A stretch of DNA of 64,000 nt. Source: Erythrophleum ivorense (Eukaryota > Streptophyta > Magnoliopsida > Fabales > Fabaceae). Numbering within the stretch: position 1 is the first letter of the stretch; each line of letters opens with the position of its first letter. Of this stretch, positions 1 through 12,523 are shown one piece after another. The stretch lies in the NCBI GenBank assembly GCA_026724425.1, contig JAIUCV010000008.1:26613470-26677469 (forward strand). Direction: 5' to 3'. The notes under the pieces were generated by a model. That model was given only the letters and a program-made list of their open reading frames with translations. It was not told the origin of the DNA and searched no databases. Position numbers and translations under genes: made by a program.

Positions 1-559
1 CAATTGAATTAGGAACCAGAATACACTATAACCAATCCTAAATGCTCATAAAAATTTGCTACACAATCCATTTAGAATGCTAATTAACCAATTAGATTAA
101 TGAATTCCTCAAACAATCAATTGCACAAAAATTTCAACCACTTAATCTAATAACCATTGCTTTAATTGGCCTATAATCAAGAGGAAACTAAGAGTAAATT
201 GCATAGCCACTAAGTTGGAATTTCCACAAACATGTAGAAATCACAATTAAGATTCAAATATCAAATTACACTCAATCCACAAATCAAATTAATCCAGCAA
301 ATTCCAGCAATGAAATTCCTAAATTAATAGGCTAAACCTAGTCAAATTAATAAATGAATCAATGCTGAAATTAAAATAATAAGGAGGAAGAATTTATCCA
401 AATTGGTGAAGAAATGTGGAGTTCAAATCTGCATCTGGGAGTATCCAATCTTCAATTAGCCACCAAGGAGACTTTAAGCTGCCATAGAGGAATTAAACGG
501 AGGAAATTCGATGATAAGAGCTACAGCCATAGAGAAATCGACAAATGAACTTCTCTTGC
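1..559. other. AT-rich stretch, no gene seen
   Basis: No reading frame, RNA gene or repeat boundary is recognisable. The stretch is AT-rich and runs into the pyrimidine-rich block that follows. It may be the edge of a repeat that extends beyond the left end of the window. Confidence 0.5.
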
Positions 560-2045
560 TCCCATGGAGCTCCCCGCGTCTTCCGTCGTGTTATTTGCAT
601 TATTTTTTCCTAGCTAGTCCGTCTTTTTCTTTGTTTGCAGCTCGCGTTGCTTCCCACATTAATGCCCTTTCATGTGTTTTCTTCAATCACTCAATCTCTA
701 GCTCATGCTTCATTAATACACGTAAGCCCATAGCTCATTCATCTTGCAATTATTCCCACGTCAGCCTGTAGCTTCCTTCTTCTCGTTGACGTTCTTCATT
801 CACTTGTAGCTTGCTTTCACGTGCTGTATTTCATTTATCTCTCACGTGGTTTATTACAAATAAGCCACAACTCATTTTTTATGCCCCACGTGTTTTATTC
901 CTTTGCCACGAGTTTCCACGTTCTGGTCATAATAAAATTCTAGCTTATACTTCATTAAAACTCACGTGATATTCTCCCAGCAAATCTCCACATTAAAGTT
1001 TGCTCAGCTGGCTCTCTTCTCTTGTTAAAACACGTAAGCTGCCCCGTAGCAATCCATGTTTCTTCTTTTTAGCTCATTCTTCTTCTTTACGTGGCTTCTT
1101 CTCAGCTTATGCATCCAGCCCAGCTCCCTTTTGCTCTGCATTTGAGTCTCATCGTGTGTTGCTTCTGTTCAAGTCTCACGCAAGGATCCTTACTAACCTG
1201 TAGCTTCTTTTCTTTATGTATGTGTTTCTGCTTGTGGCTTCTATGTTTCTCACATAAGCTACTGTTCACACGAGCTGCTGTTTACATGAGACAACTTGAG
1301 CCTTCTCTAGACCACGTGAATCTCCCTGTGTGTGTAAGCAATGTGCTAATGCATTAAAAACTCTGGTACATGCTTCTCCTTGTTCAGCTGCGTTTCTTCC
1401 CTCTTAAACCATGGCTTTTCCTTTGCTTCTCCTAAGCTCCTTTAACTCATTCAATTCATTTCTTCTACTTCAACCCAAGCTCTTCCACATGCTACTCCTT
1501 ACTGGAACCCTTAGCTGTATTTTTCTTGCTTCAATCAGCTCAAATTCCTTATGTAGCTTCTCTTTGTTCCTTCTCACAAGTTCAGGTGTGCTTCATGTAG
1601 CTCCCTTCATTATTTAGCTCATGCTTCATTCATTTGTAGCCTCCTCCTCCCATAAACTCGTGGAAAGTTCATGTTCCTTCTCCTCCTCTTCTCCATGTGG
1701 CTCAGTTGTACGTGAATCCATGTATGCTTGTTAAAAGTTTCCCACATCAACTCCTTCAACTCGTGCTTCTTTAATTATTCTCAAACCCGTGGATTCCTTT
1801 AGCTTTTCCCCAGCACATTCTTTACTATTCCTTGCTTGAACTAGTAGCATTCCTTCTCTTTTCTCATTGGAAACCTTTACCTAGCTTCATCCAGTTGTTA
1901 CGTGTTGATGCATGTGGTTGTTCTCCCCTTCGCTCATAGCTCTCCCTCCTTCCTACATTGCCCTTTAGCTAGGACCCATGGCTATTCTTCTCTATTTCTC
2001 CCTCAAACAAAACATAATGATTGATGGGTTGCTACGTGAAAGTTG
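560..2045. repeat. pyrimidine-rich block with many ACGTG cores
   Basis: This T/C-rich stretch is made of loosely repeated phrases such as AGCTCATGCTTCATT (706, 1617) and TTCATTCA(C/T)TTGTAGC (796, 1627), separated by CACGT or ACGTG cores. Perfect CACGTG palindromes occur near 818, 843, 887, 963 and 1313. Single cores lie near 719, 757, 917, 1031, 1089, 1710, 1900 and 2034. Short frames (511-771, 1000-1203, 1091-1357, 1411-1617) cross it but are low-complexity Leu/Ser/Phe-rich translations with no domain. CACGTG is the plant G-box, so a regulatory or LTR U3 role is possible, but no boundary or promoter is visible. Confidence 0.45.
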
Positions 2046-2652
2046 TGCTGTATATGTGGAGAGTCTAGCTTAAGGTAAAGCATGTGAAAGTGAATGAATG
2101 AAGTCAAGGGTGCTGGAGTTGACTTGTGGCTTCTTAAATCCTTCATCATGTGGTTTCCTCTTCTCTCTATTTCAAAACCATAGCAAGAGATACAAATTCT
2201 ACACAAAAAGAATGGAAAAGATAACATAGGAATATTTACAAAATTCATTTAAAAAGATTTATGCATTAAAATTCCAAAATTTTTCAAATTAACTCTTAAA
2301 ATATAGAAATGGCTATTGAATTCAATTATCCTGTAATTAAAATCCTTTAAGCCAAAATTTATAATCAAAATGCCTAATTAAAAGAAAAAAAATATATGAA
2401 AATTAGCAATTATCAGCTCCTTCCCCCAACCATAACACCCAATCACCTAAATAAATTAAGGAGCCTAGAAAACTATTCTCTCACGCCAGAATCTACAGGT
2501 ATCATTCCATAAAGCCCTATCCAACCTCAATTTACCATCTGGCTAATGAATGATTAGTATAGTGTACAAAGTTTCCTAACCTTAATAGTAGGTTGATTAT
2601 AGAGAAAGATGAGGTTTAGATTATATAACTTGAGAGAATATTTAGGGTAATA
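2046..2652. other. unidentified AT-rich DNA up to the first LTR
   Basis: No coding, RNA or repeat boundary is recognised. The stretch ends at the TSD (GAGTG, 2653-2657) of the LTR that begins at 2658. Confidence 0.5.
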
Positions 2653-2657
2653 GAGTG

Positions 2658-5407
2658 TGTAACAATCTTAATTCTTAATTACCATGATTAGGCTTAATTG
2701 CATCATTAATAATTGCAAATCAAGGTTTAAAGTCATTATACATTGATATTATTAGAGTCATTAGCTAAACAATTATAATTAATCAAATCTATAAGTGATC
2801 ATAATTATCATTTCAGACCTTTGATTCATCTTGTTATTGATTTCAACTTTCAAAAACCTCTTATAAATATTCCCAAGTCATTTGTACAACATTATCATAG
2901 TAAATCTCAATGTCTTTAAGTCAAAAATAGGGGTTTAGGAACCTTTACTATGACTTAGACCTTCCCTACTGTGGCTAAGTTGGTTACTGGAACCTAAAAA
3001 CCACGTTTGGGGACTTTTACTACGACTTGGCACACCCGTGCCACAGTATAAGTGATTGTTGTAACTAAAAACTGAAATTTCACATCTTGCTATGCAACTT
3101 GGGTCTTCCACGTTGCGGCAAAGTGCTCTCGGGGACTTACTGTTTATGTTTTCATGATTCTAGTCATGGTGAGTTAGACCCTCGCCATGGCTAGCCTATG
3201 TGGCATCACGATGGGTATGCCTCTTGGAACTCTCAACCAAATTTATTCGAATTGCATTATGACAAAAGTACTTGCTTCGTGAGAGGTTGCATTCTGTTGC
3301 CCTTCTTGGGTAAAGTTTTCGCCTTGTGCCATGGCGAGACATCCCGTGCCATGACGCTCCTCGCTTCTGACTGACTCCTAGCCACGACTCAACTATTTAT
3401 GGCCATGGTCTGACCTTCTTCTGCACTTACACCTTATAAATTTCATCCTATACACTCCAACTCTTCCTCTAGCAACACTCTAGGGCCACTCTACCTTAAT
3501 TTGTAAGGTTCTAATAGCATCCAACAACCTAAATTCCTTAACATTTCTATCATAGCCACTTGGAGGTTCAGACAATAATCTTAAATACGTCTAACACCAT
3601 ACATCAACAAAATCATGTATTTATATCAGTTGCAAGATTCAAAAGCCATTAGTATAATTATTCATGGTACTAGAAATCATACTCTCAATAGTCAAGTGAT
3701 ATATTCATACTATTAAGGTTCCACATCATATATAAATAAGTACATACACCATATATCAGATTTGTATAAGGCCTAACTCCCTATTAGATACATTATGGGT
3801 TATCAAAACATAAAAACTCCTACACTTGGCAATATAATTATATGATGATTCTATACAAGAGAACAACAAAATTAGCATCTACCCTAAATTAACTCAGCCT
3901 AAGCATAGCTTCCTACACAAGGCCTTAGCTCATGGATGTGTATCAACTTGCTTTTCTTTATCCTTACCTGAAGAGCCTTCACTTGATAGTATTATCCTAT
4001 AAAATGGGATGAGATGCAAATCTCAATAACTAAAGGTAAATTCCATTCATATATTCCAATTTAATTAACATATGTGTATGAGATTGTATATGTATAAAAA
4101 AATATACCAGTCATATCAACAAATGAAACGATTAGGCTATTAGTGACTACTATCCTATACTATCAATCACATATCCACATGTTAAAGGCCATTAACACTG
4201 GGAGAGGCCTATCCACAGTACCAACTCCCCCAATGAGCACAACCTGGCCTCAGTATATATAAGGGTCTGATCACAACCTAGTGTCTGATTGAAGTACGAT
4301 GCATGAGCGGTAGCCATACCATAGCTTCATCATGAACTCACAAGGTTCAATCACAACGTATCAGATAGCTAACCATCCATTTAGTATTCAAAATCATACA
4401 TTGCAGCAGATATAAAATTAAAGTAGATATATGCATGGAATTAACATTAATCCTGGTTATCTCACTCTGTAAACAAATTAAAAAGCTACCAATAGTACCA
4501 AAATCTCCCTATAATCATAACATCAAAAAATTACTACTCTAAATCATCATTTATAGTAGTAAACAGGTACTTAAAGAATTAAAATACTAATGGCTACCTA
4601 GAGAACACTTACCCAACCACTATAAGTCTCCAATTTTGGATTTGATTGTTTCTGCACTAGTAACTTTAGAATATCACTTCAAATTCTAGGTAAATTCTTA
4701 CAAAATTAATACTCATACTATAAATCAACTATGGGGGTCTTAAACCAGCAGAAACTATCTCAAATTGGGAAGGAAATACTTACCTAACAACACCTTTAGC
4801 CTCAACCTCTGAAAATCTTCCAAGAAGACACCAAATAGCCCATATCAAATTTAAGGTGTAGTGGAAATGCTCTAAATGAGAAATCAACCTGGTCAAATTG
4901 AAGAGAAAGAGGAGTGGATTAAGTTGTATAACAATTGTCTTGGTTGATTTTGACTCTAGAAGTGGGAAATGGGGTCAAGAAGATGATGGAAGACCTAGCC
5001 TTCAAGGGACCTCTGAAAATTGCTTTGCCTCTTATGTTTTTCCCTTTTGCAGAATAAGGAGTAGCTACTAAAGATTTAGGGTTTATCTTTTGGTCCTAGT
5101 TAGGTTATGAGCTGACCCAAAGGCCTAATTCTAAGTGGGTTTAGATTTTGATTAGGTTGGGCCAAGGTTTAAGTATTAAATGGGTTAAATATGAGTTGGG
5201 TTTGCATAAAGTAAATATTGAGCTTCTAAGAAAATGGAATTGGATCTCTCTAAGGTAAGATTGAGCTTCTACACTTAGCTCAAAGCATAATTAAATTAAT
5301 TATAAGGCCCAAATTTATGTTTACCTTTCTTAAGAAATTTTTCTAATTAAACCCATATTAATCCCTAATTAATCATGATTATCCTTAATTAATTTTGGGA
5401 TGTTACA
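2658..5407 (-). mobile_element. solo LTR, family A (Ty3/gypsy type)
   Basis: The 2,750-bp unit begins TGTAACAATC and ends GATGTTACA in plus reading. It is bracketed by a perfect 5-bp duplication, GAGTG at 2653-2657 and 5408-5412. TG...CA ends with a 5-bp TSD are the signature of an integrated LTR, and no gag-pol follows either end, so it is a solo LTR. Sense is minus, judged from the order of the shared motifs. It carries the hairpin TGAGATGCAAATCTCA at 4010-4025, two donor-like GTAAGT sites read on the minus strand near 4611 and 4776, and a GCC-rich array at about 2940-3410. Sequence throughout parallels the copies at 8049, 28597, 28587, 32565 and 47631. Confidence 0.85.
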
Positions 5408-5412
5408 GAGTG

Positions 5413-6999
5413 TAACTTAGAACAAGAGGCCTTGTTGGCCATATTCAGGTTAATAAAAGTAATGGATTGTTGTGGTTGAAGTGGAGAAAAGAAAGTCAAA
5501 GCCCTCTAGTCAGAAAGAGAGAAAAGATAGATGAATGATAGGTTCAGTAGGATGATAGTGAATAAATAACTGATAGAAGTGTAATGGGCTTAGTATGTAA
5601 GTCTAGGAAAGGGACTAAGGTGTTTGATGGCTGAGCCAAGAGCATTTAAGAAACCACAATAGTTTAGAATGAGAATGATAATGTGTAGGAGTAGTAAAGG
5701 TTGTAGAGGCCGCCTTGAGGCATTAACTCCAACCTAGAATGCTACCCTATATGATAGTAAATGATGGGCCAACAGTATAGGCCTAAGACATGTAAAACAT
5801 GTCATAAGTATATGCAAAGGAATGACCTAAGTTCATAGAGAATGTTAGAAGCATCTAGGAAGGGTGTACCCCAGAGGTGTTGTACCTTAGAAAAACTAAA
5901 ATAAGGTCAGTGTCAGATATTTAAGAAATCTAGATACTTGATATGACACTAAAGTTGTTAAGGTTCATTGTTAGATCTAGAAAAGGGATTAAGATTGGAA
6001 AAGAAAAGTCTAAGAGAGGTCCACATAAGTATACAAAAGCCTATGTAAGTTAACTAAATCCATGGTAAGTTGCTACCTACGAAATTATAGGAAACTCTTA
6101 GCAAAGAAAAGTATCTTAGGCTGAGTTGTAAGTTGTAGCCTAAGAAAAGCAATAAGTAGAGATTTTTGTGCAAGATGAGATAAGTAGAAAAGAGAATCTC
6201 AATCTAAAGAGAAAGTAGTTTAAAAAGGAAACCAAAAGAAGGTTCTCCATAGTTTGATAAGAAGAAAACAAGATGTAATGGGATGAAGGACCACTCAAAT
6301 AGTGGTTAGTATCTCTCTAAGAGATAAGGCCCTAAGTTTGTAATTACAGGGACATAGAGAAAGCAAGGAAGAGTTGAAAAATTAGTATGTAGAAAGAAAA
6401 ACCCTCACTTTAGTAGTGACTAAAGGAGAGTTAATAAATTAAGTACAGTAGAAGCATATACAGAATAAAGTTAAAACCTAGTTGAAGTGAAAGATAAGAA
6501 TTCACCATCGAGTTAGATGAGCTTCTCTAGTATGAAATAAGTGCAATATAAAGCACATAAGTGGTAAAGTTAGCATGTAGAACATATAATTTCTAATAAA
6601 TTAGATTAAGGATAGTTTAATATAGGTGACTAGAATAAAGAAAAGATTGGAGGCAAGCAGTTACTGCCTCAATGCTCTAAGGAAGTTATAAGAAATTAAA
6701 AGCTATCTCAGTTCGTGAGTTCCAGACACAGAAGAATAAATGTATAAGTCTAAGAATCTTAAGAGAGATAAGCTTTGGGATTCACATAGAATAAAGTTCC
6801 TTCTAAGAGAAACATTCCAATTAAAGATTAAAGGATGAGATTGAGATGAATCAAACTCCCTTCAATCTTTATAAAAGGTAAGTGAGCTAAGGTGAACCTA
6901 AAAAAGTAAAAGAAAGCTTTTGATTATAGATAAGCAAAGAACTAATGAGGAATTAAACAAGAAAAAGGGATATCTCTTTTTTTTAATTTGTTTAAAATA
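5413..6999. other. unidentified purine-rich intergenic DNA
   Basis: This A/G-rich stretch has no long frame and no recognisable domain. It continues the host sequence split by the solo LTR at 2658-5407. It could be a decayed internal region of a retroelement, but I could not match it to any gag or pol motif in either strand. Confidence 0.4.
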
Positions 7000-7249
7000 T
7001 CATATAAGCAAAATAAATGCTTTTAAAAAAGTAGAGAGATTAAATTTTCATTTGAAAAAGATATTTTTCAAAAAGGATCTAAAAATGAGTTCAAACAGAG
7101 TAATCAAAGTTTTGGGATGTAATTGGCACTTTTAGATTTGTTTAAAATATCTCCATTTCTTCTTATATGACCATGCCAGCTTTCTGCCTCCCTCATAACT
7201 GACATATTCAATCCCTGAACCGGTAGCCATGGCATCCAAGAAATGGAAG

Positions 7250-7272
7250 GAGAGAGAGAGAGAGAGAGAGAG
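7250..7272. repeat. (GA)n microsatellite
   Basis: An uninterrupted GA run of about eleven units lies in the D-type LTR, a little downstream of where the TATA box sits in related copies. Confidence 0.95.
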
Positions 7273-8048
7273 GAAAGAGAAGCCAATAAGATAAGGAAAC
7301 TTGCATAATTTCATGGTATGCTAATTATGAAAACTTCTATTCTCTTTTCTTCATGCTCTTTCTAATGGTAGATTTAGTTTCTTGGAAGGATGAAGTTTGT
7401 GGCTGCCCTTATGAAGAAAAGAGAAGCTTTAGAACAACTTACCATGCCACAAGAATTACCATTGGAAGAGCTTTCAAACATGGTATGACTTAAGATAAAA
7501 AAACTTGCTTCTTCCTGGATTCTTCTTCCTTCCATGCCATGGCTTAAAGAGAGAGTGTGAGGAAGAGGATTTAACTTGATGAAAACTTAAGAGTAACAAG
7601 AGTTTTGAAGGGTTAGAATAAAATTATGCAAGTAGAATTCCATAAAAAGTTATAGAATACAAGTTAAACCACCAAGGATTCAAGTTGCACCTTGAAAGTT
7701 TAAGAACTCTAGGAAGATATTTCAAGCCATATAAGATCATATCTAAACTAGTAAAGAACCAAGGAACCTCTATATACACCAAATGCCCAAGAAAAATGAC
7801 AAAACTCCCATTAGGCTTATATGAATGCTTGTTTCGGCCACAGTGGGGATAAGAATTTATAGAGCTTCTAACAAGCTAAGAATGGAAATTTTTGGAGCTA
7901 TGCAGAATATTTTACGAATTTTGAAAGTTGGCAAAATATCCAGATTTGCACTGGTACTGTAACAACTAACACAACTTCTATTTTCATGGTTTTTGAAGGT
8001 CAAATGAATTTATTTTTACTTGAAATTTTTATAGTATAAAGTTCACAT

Positions 8049-10861
8049 TGTGACGACCCTAACTTCTAATCATGGAAATTATAGTTAAATATGTGATTAA
8101 TAATTAATAATCAAGGTTTAGAATTATTGCAATTTATTTCATCATGAAAATTTAGAGAAATTTGAACCTTGATCTTATAAGGTCATCATCAAACAATCAA
8201 ACCATTCGTGTACACGAGTGAAATAAATTCTCAATTAAAGACCCCTTTGATTTATTATCCATTGACTTCCAACTCCTAAAAACCCCTTATAAGTGCTTCT
8301 AAGTCATCCTTTGAGGTCATCATAGGAAAATCAAGGTTTCTATGCTAAAAGTGTGAGTTTGGGGACTTTTGTCGCGGCTTAAAATCTCTTTGCTGTGGCT
8401 AAGTTGGCTATTGGAATACAAAACTAAATTTTTCACCTTGCGCCGCAGCTATGACTTTTGCGCTGTGGCGAACCTGCTTTCGGGAATCCTACTAGGCAAC
8501 TTACACAATTTCCATTGCAGCGAGCCTATATGGTGCTGCGGCAAACTCGCCTCTTAGAGCTACTGTTCGTAATCCTTCGACTCTCGTCGTGGCTTAGAAT
8601 GTCACACCGTAGCACCCTTTACCTCTGTCACTCATTTGGCTGTGGTGGGGCCTTCTTGGCTGCGGCACAATCTCTGATGTAATAGCATCTCTCAAGTTTT
8701 GTCCCATGCTCTCCAATTTTCTTTCTAGGGACACTTTAGGACCACTCTCCTTCAATTTGTGAAACTCTAATAGTGTTTATCTACTTGATTTACCTAGTTA
8801 ATCTATCCTTATCCACCTCAAGATTTAAAGCATTGGTTTCTACTCACCAAGCTATCACACATTAGCAAAAACCATAATTTAGTGACAGCAAATATATTCT
8901 GGCCACAAGGTGCATGGGGCTAATGCTTAATGTTCATACAAGATTAAGTCACTTATCCATTGTTAGCCAATTACAACCATAATATTCAATTCCATGATAA
9001 TTAAATTACATATACAATCCTTATACTTGGCAATTCATGATGCAATGCAGCAATGATACAAAACTAGTAATCTAGTTACAATACAATTTGACAAGGCTTC
9101 CAAACTTATGTGCTACCAAACCATTTAATAAGCTCCTATTAATTTTCTCCTTGCCACTAAGAGGTCCGAACCCTAAAAATGTTAGCCCACAACGAGGTGA
9201 GATATACAATCTTAGTAACAAAAGGTAATTTTCATATATATGTACAAGTTAATCAATATAATGCAATTTCATGTCATCAATACCAGAATCATCAATTCAA
9301 TTTGTAAATGAACTAGTTGAACTACCAATGACTACTGTCCCATACCAGCAATCATACACAATATGTTAATGGCCAATAACACCGGGAGAGGTCCGTTTAC
9401 AGCACCTACTCCGTAATGAGCATAACTAGGGCTTAGTGTATCTAGGGTCTGATTATAACCATGTGCCCGATCGAAACACATGCATGGGTGGCAGCCACAC
9501 CACAGCTCTACCATAAACTCACAAGATCCAATCACAATAACAATTCCAGTAGTCAACCAATCATTTAATATTTTAAAATTCATACATGTGTAACAAATAT
9601 CAAATTAATATGCATATATACATGGAACTAGGAAATTAACCCCGATTACCTCAATGAAGTCAATTACTCTTCCTCTAGCTACCACTATGATCCAAATCAT
9701 ACCAGGCCTAACATAAACATGATCATCATCATTTAACTATCCTTAACAAGGAAATTCTCCCTATCTACAGATAAATCTTAACAAGAAATCATTGAGAACT
9801 TCTTACCTAAGCTTTTTAATGATCTATTACACTATTCAAGGTCCATACACCAAAGCTTACCATGATTCACTCCCCACAACTCCATTTTCGCACATGGAAT
9901 TAGCCATATACCAAAGTCAGCTTATAACATGAAATCTGGGCAAGATTATACCACAAAATGAAAGAAAATACTTACCCCATGGTTCCACTAACTCCAAACT
10001 TTGAAAATCTTGTAGGGAATCACCCAACACCAAGTTCTAGATTTGAGAAGGAGATGAAAATGTCCAAAACCAGAAACTAATTGAACCAAGATAAAGAGGA
10101 GAATGAGAGGGTCAAGTTATATATAACTTACCTTAGCCAAATCATCCTCTAGGAGTCAAGCTGTAATATTGGTAAAACCCTAGCCTCCCTTAAACCTTCG
10201 AATTTCCTCCCTTGCCTCTTATGTTTTCTGCTAAATGGGGAGGGAGGTTGCTGAACCTTTAGGGTTATTAGGGGGAAATGGGCCAACCCATCAGCCCAAG
10301 GTCCATTTAGGCTCATTTCTAGTCATTGGGCCTTTGTTTAGTGAGGTGGGCTGCAAAGCACTTTGAATTAAGGTGAAGTGTGCTGACCTTAAGGCCCAAA
10401 TTTTGGTGGGTTCAAAGTTAGGGTTAGTTGGGCTAAGTCTCATGAGTTGGGCTTCAGAGTTGTAATTGAGTCAGGCCAAATTTCAAGAGTCAATCTAATT
10501 TGAGTCTGCATAATGTGTGTTGGGCCAACTATAAGGATTTATATAAATTGGGTCTTGGGCCTCTATTTCACTAAATTAGATTGGGCCATTGCTAGGTGAT
10601 ATCTCTTGGCCCAAATCTCATGATAAGGAATTGGACTTGTATTTAAAATCATTGGGCCTCCATAAATCCTTATCCATGGCTTACTAAAATAAATTTTGGG
10701 CCCAAATTAAGCTTTGACCCAATTGAAATCTTAAACCCTTATTAATAACTTATTTCTCTATAAATTCTCATTCATATCGTTTACTCAATTATTTCATAAT
10801 AATAATTATTAATTAGTCCAAATCTATGATTAACACCTTAATTAATTTTTGGGTTGTTACA
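8049..10861 (-). mobile_element. solo LTR, family A, inserted in LTR D
   Basis: The 2,813-bp unit runs from TGTGACGACCC to GGTTGTTACA and is flanked by a perfect TSD, CACAT at 8044-8048 and 10862-10866. On removal, the host reads continuously as a D LTR (AAAGTTCACAT followed by CATAAGC). It carries the inverted repeat at 9198-9214, donor-like sites near 9806 and 9971 (minus strand), a palindromic TATATATAA box near 10117, and a GCTGTGGC/GCCGCGG-type array at about 8369-8680. Short frames at 8369-8557, 8458-8682 and 9332-9583 are by-products of the array and interior and have no domain. Confidence 0.88.
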
Positions 10862-10955
10862 CACATCATAAGCTTTCTGTAGACATTTAACTTGCGGAAA
10901 TCGGATTTATGTAACTCAAGTTATGAATTTTTAAAATTAGAGGGCATATTATGTC

Positions 10956-12484
10956 TATAACACTTCTTCTAATTACCTATTTTTAGTGAATTTTTTTACA
11001 ACTCTAATGAAAAATTTTAATTAATTTGAGCTTAATTACTTTTTTCTATTATAATAATTCCTCCATGATAAAAATTTCTCTATAGCGTAGTGAAATATGA
11101 AAATAATAGAAATAAACTATAAGTACTACAAACTGATTAAAAGTTCTAACATAAGAGAGTGGGATCCATATAAATATAGACTAAAATATAACACTAGGGA
11201 TTTAGTCTACACTACCCAAAAAAGATTCCCTAGATAGCCAAAAAGAGATGGTAAAGGTTATCCCCTATTCACAAAAAGTCAGTGTTAGTGATTGGGCTAT
11301 TACTCATGGATATAGAGGAGCTGGAGGTTCAAATCCACCCAATAGGAATAAGTGAGATTCAAGCTCTCTTAGGGCCACAAAGTACATGGGTACTACATGA
11401 ATGGCATCATCACATGATATGTTGTGGATGACAAAGCCCATCCCCGAAGTGGGAACTGGATCCATTCCACCTAAAGTTCTAGAATCACACGGTATATTGG
11501 CATCTAAGAAAAATATAAATCACAACAAAGTGAGAAATAATTTTTTTAGTAACATAGATAGGATTAATATGACATAATATTCATGAAGAAACATTAAGTA
11601 CAAATTTAACAAATGGTGGTTAATTTAAACAAGGAACTTTATAGAAAATAATTAATTTATAAAATAACATAAATAGGAAAATATACTAAGTTTTGGAATA
11701 TATAACAGGAATACAGTATAACATAATGATTAGTAATAAAGGGTATTATACAAATATATAGTGAAGTATATCTTGTAAATTTCAAGGTTAGCACATGTAA
11801 ATACAGAAACAGAGAAAGCAAGATAATATGCATGAAATACAGAAAGCAGAAAAATACAATAATCAATAATTGTTCAGCTGAACCATTAGGCCTTAAAGAT
11901 TGCCAAGCTCGATACCCAGATCATGTTACACTGCTATGATTTGGCAGGCTCACCCCTGCTTCCTTTACTGAGGCATTCCTTAGTGGCTACCCAAAGAAAG
12001 TCATATAAAAATATCACAATAATATGTCATCAAAGCTATCATTTGATCAAAATATAATAGATATATTTAAGAAAGAACTACCTTACACAACTTTGTACAT
12101 AATTAAATAATTTGTATAGTGTAACAACCTATTGGAGTTTGGAAAAATTATATCTAAATACTTAAAATTATCTTTTCACTTTTCTAAGTCCAGATTTGTC
12201 CTGGGGCCCATTTGGTGTCCAAAATAATTCATAAATTAAAGTCCAACATCAAGGTATAGAATAAAGTTCAATATAGCTATAAAAGGCTCGTTCAGATATA
12301 TAGAAAGCTTAATAAAGGCCAGTAAGTCCAAAATATCTGAATGACTCTCATCGATCCTAATTATTAATTTAGATATTTTAAAGTATTTTTCTTAATTAAA
12401 ATTGGACATCCAGCATAATAACAACTATTTAGTGGCCAACTTTAGCATACACAGGGCTCATCACTTGAATAAGGCTACTCTGTC

Positions 12485-12523
<39 letters not shown>

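Noticed and set aside
11310..11350. tRNA or SINE-like B box (GGTTCAAATCC near 11327)
   Set aside because: The B box is good, but no convincing A box, cloverleaf, acceptor pairing or SINE tail could be found around it.
12120..12135. TGTAACAACC as the start of a further nested LTR
   Set aside because: The preceding TATAG has no counterpart after a GTTACA, and the outer unit 10956-14893 with its ATGTC duplication already explains the right end.
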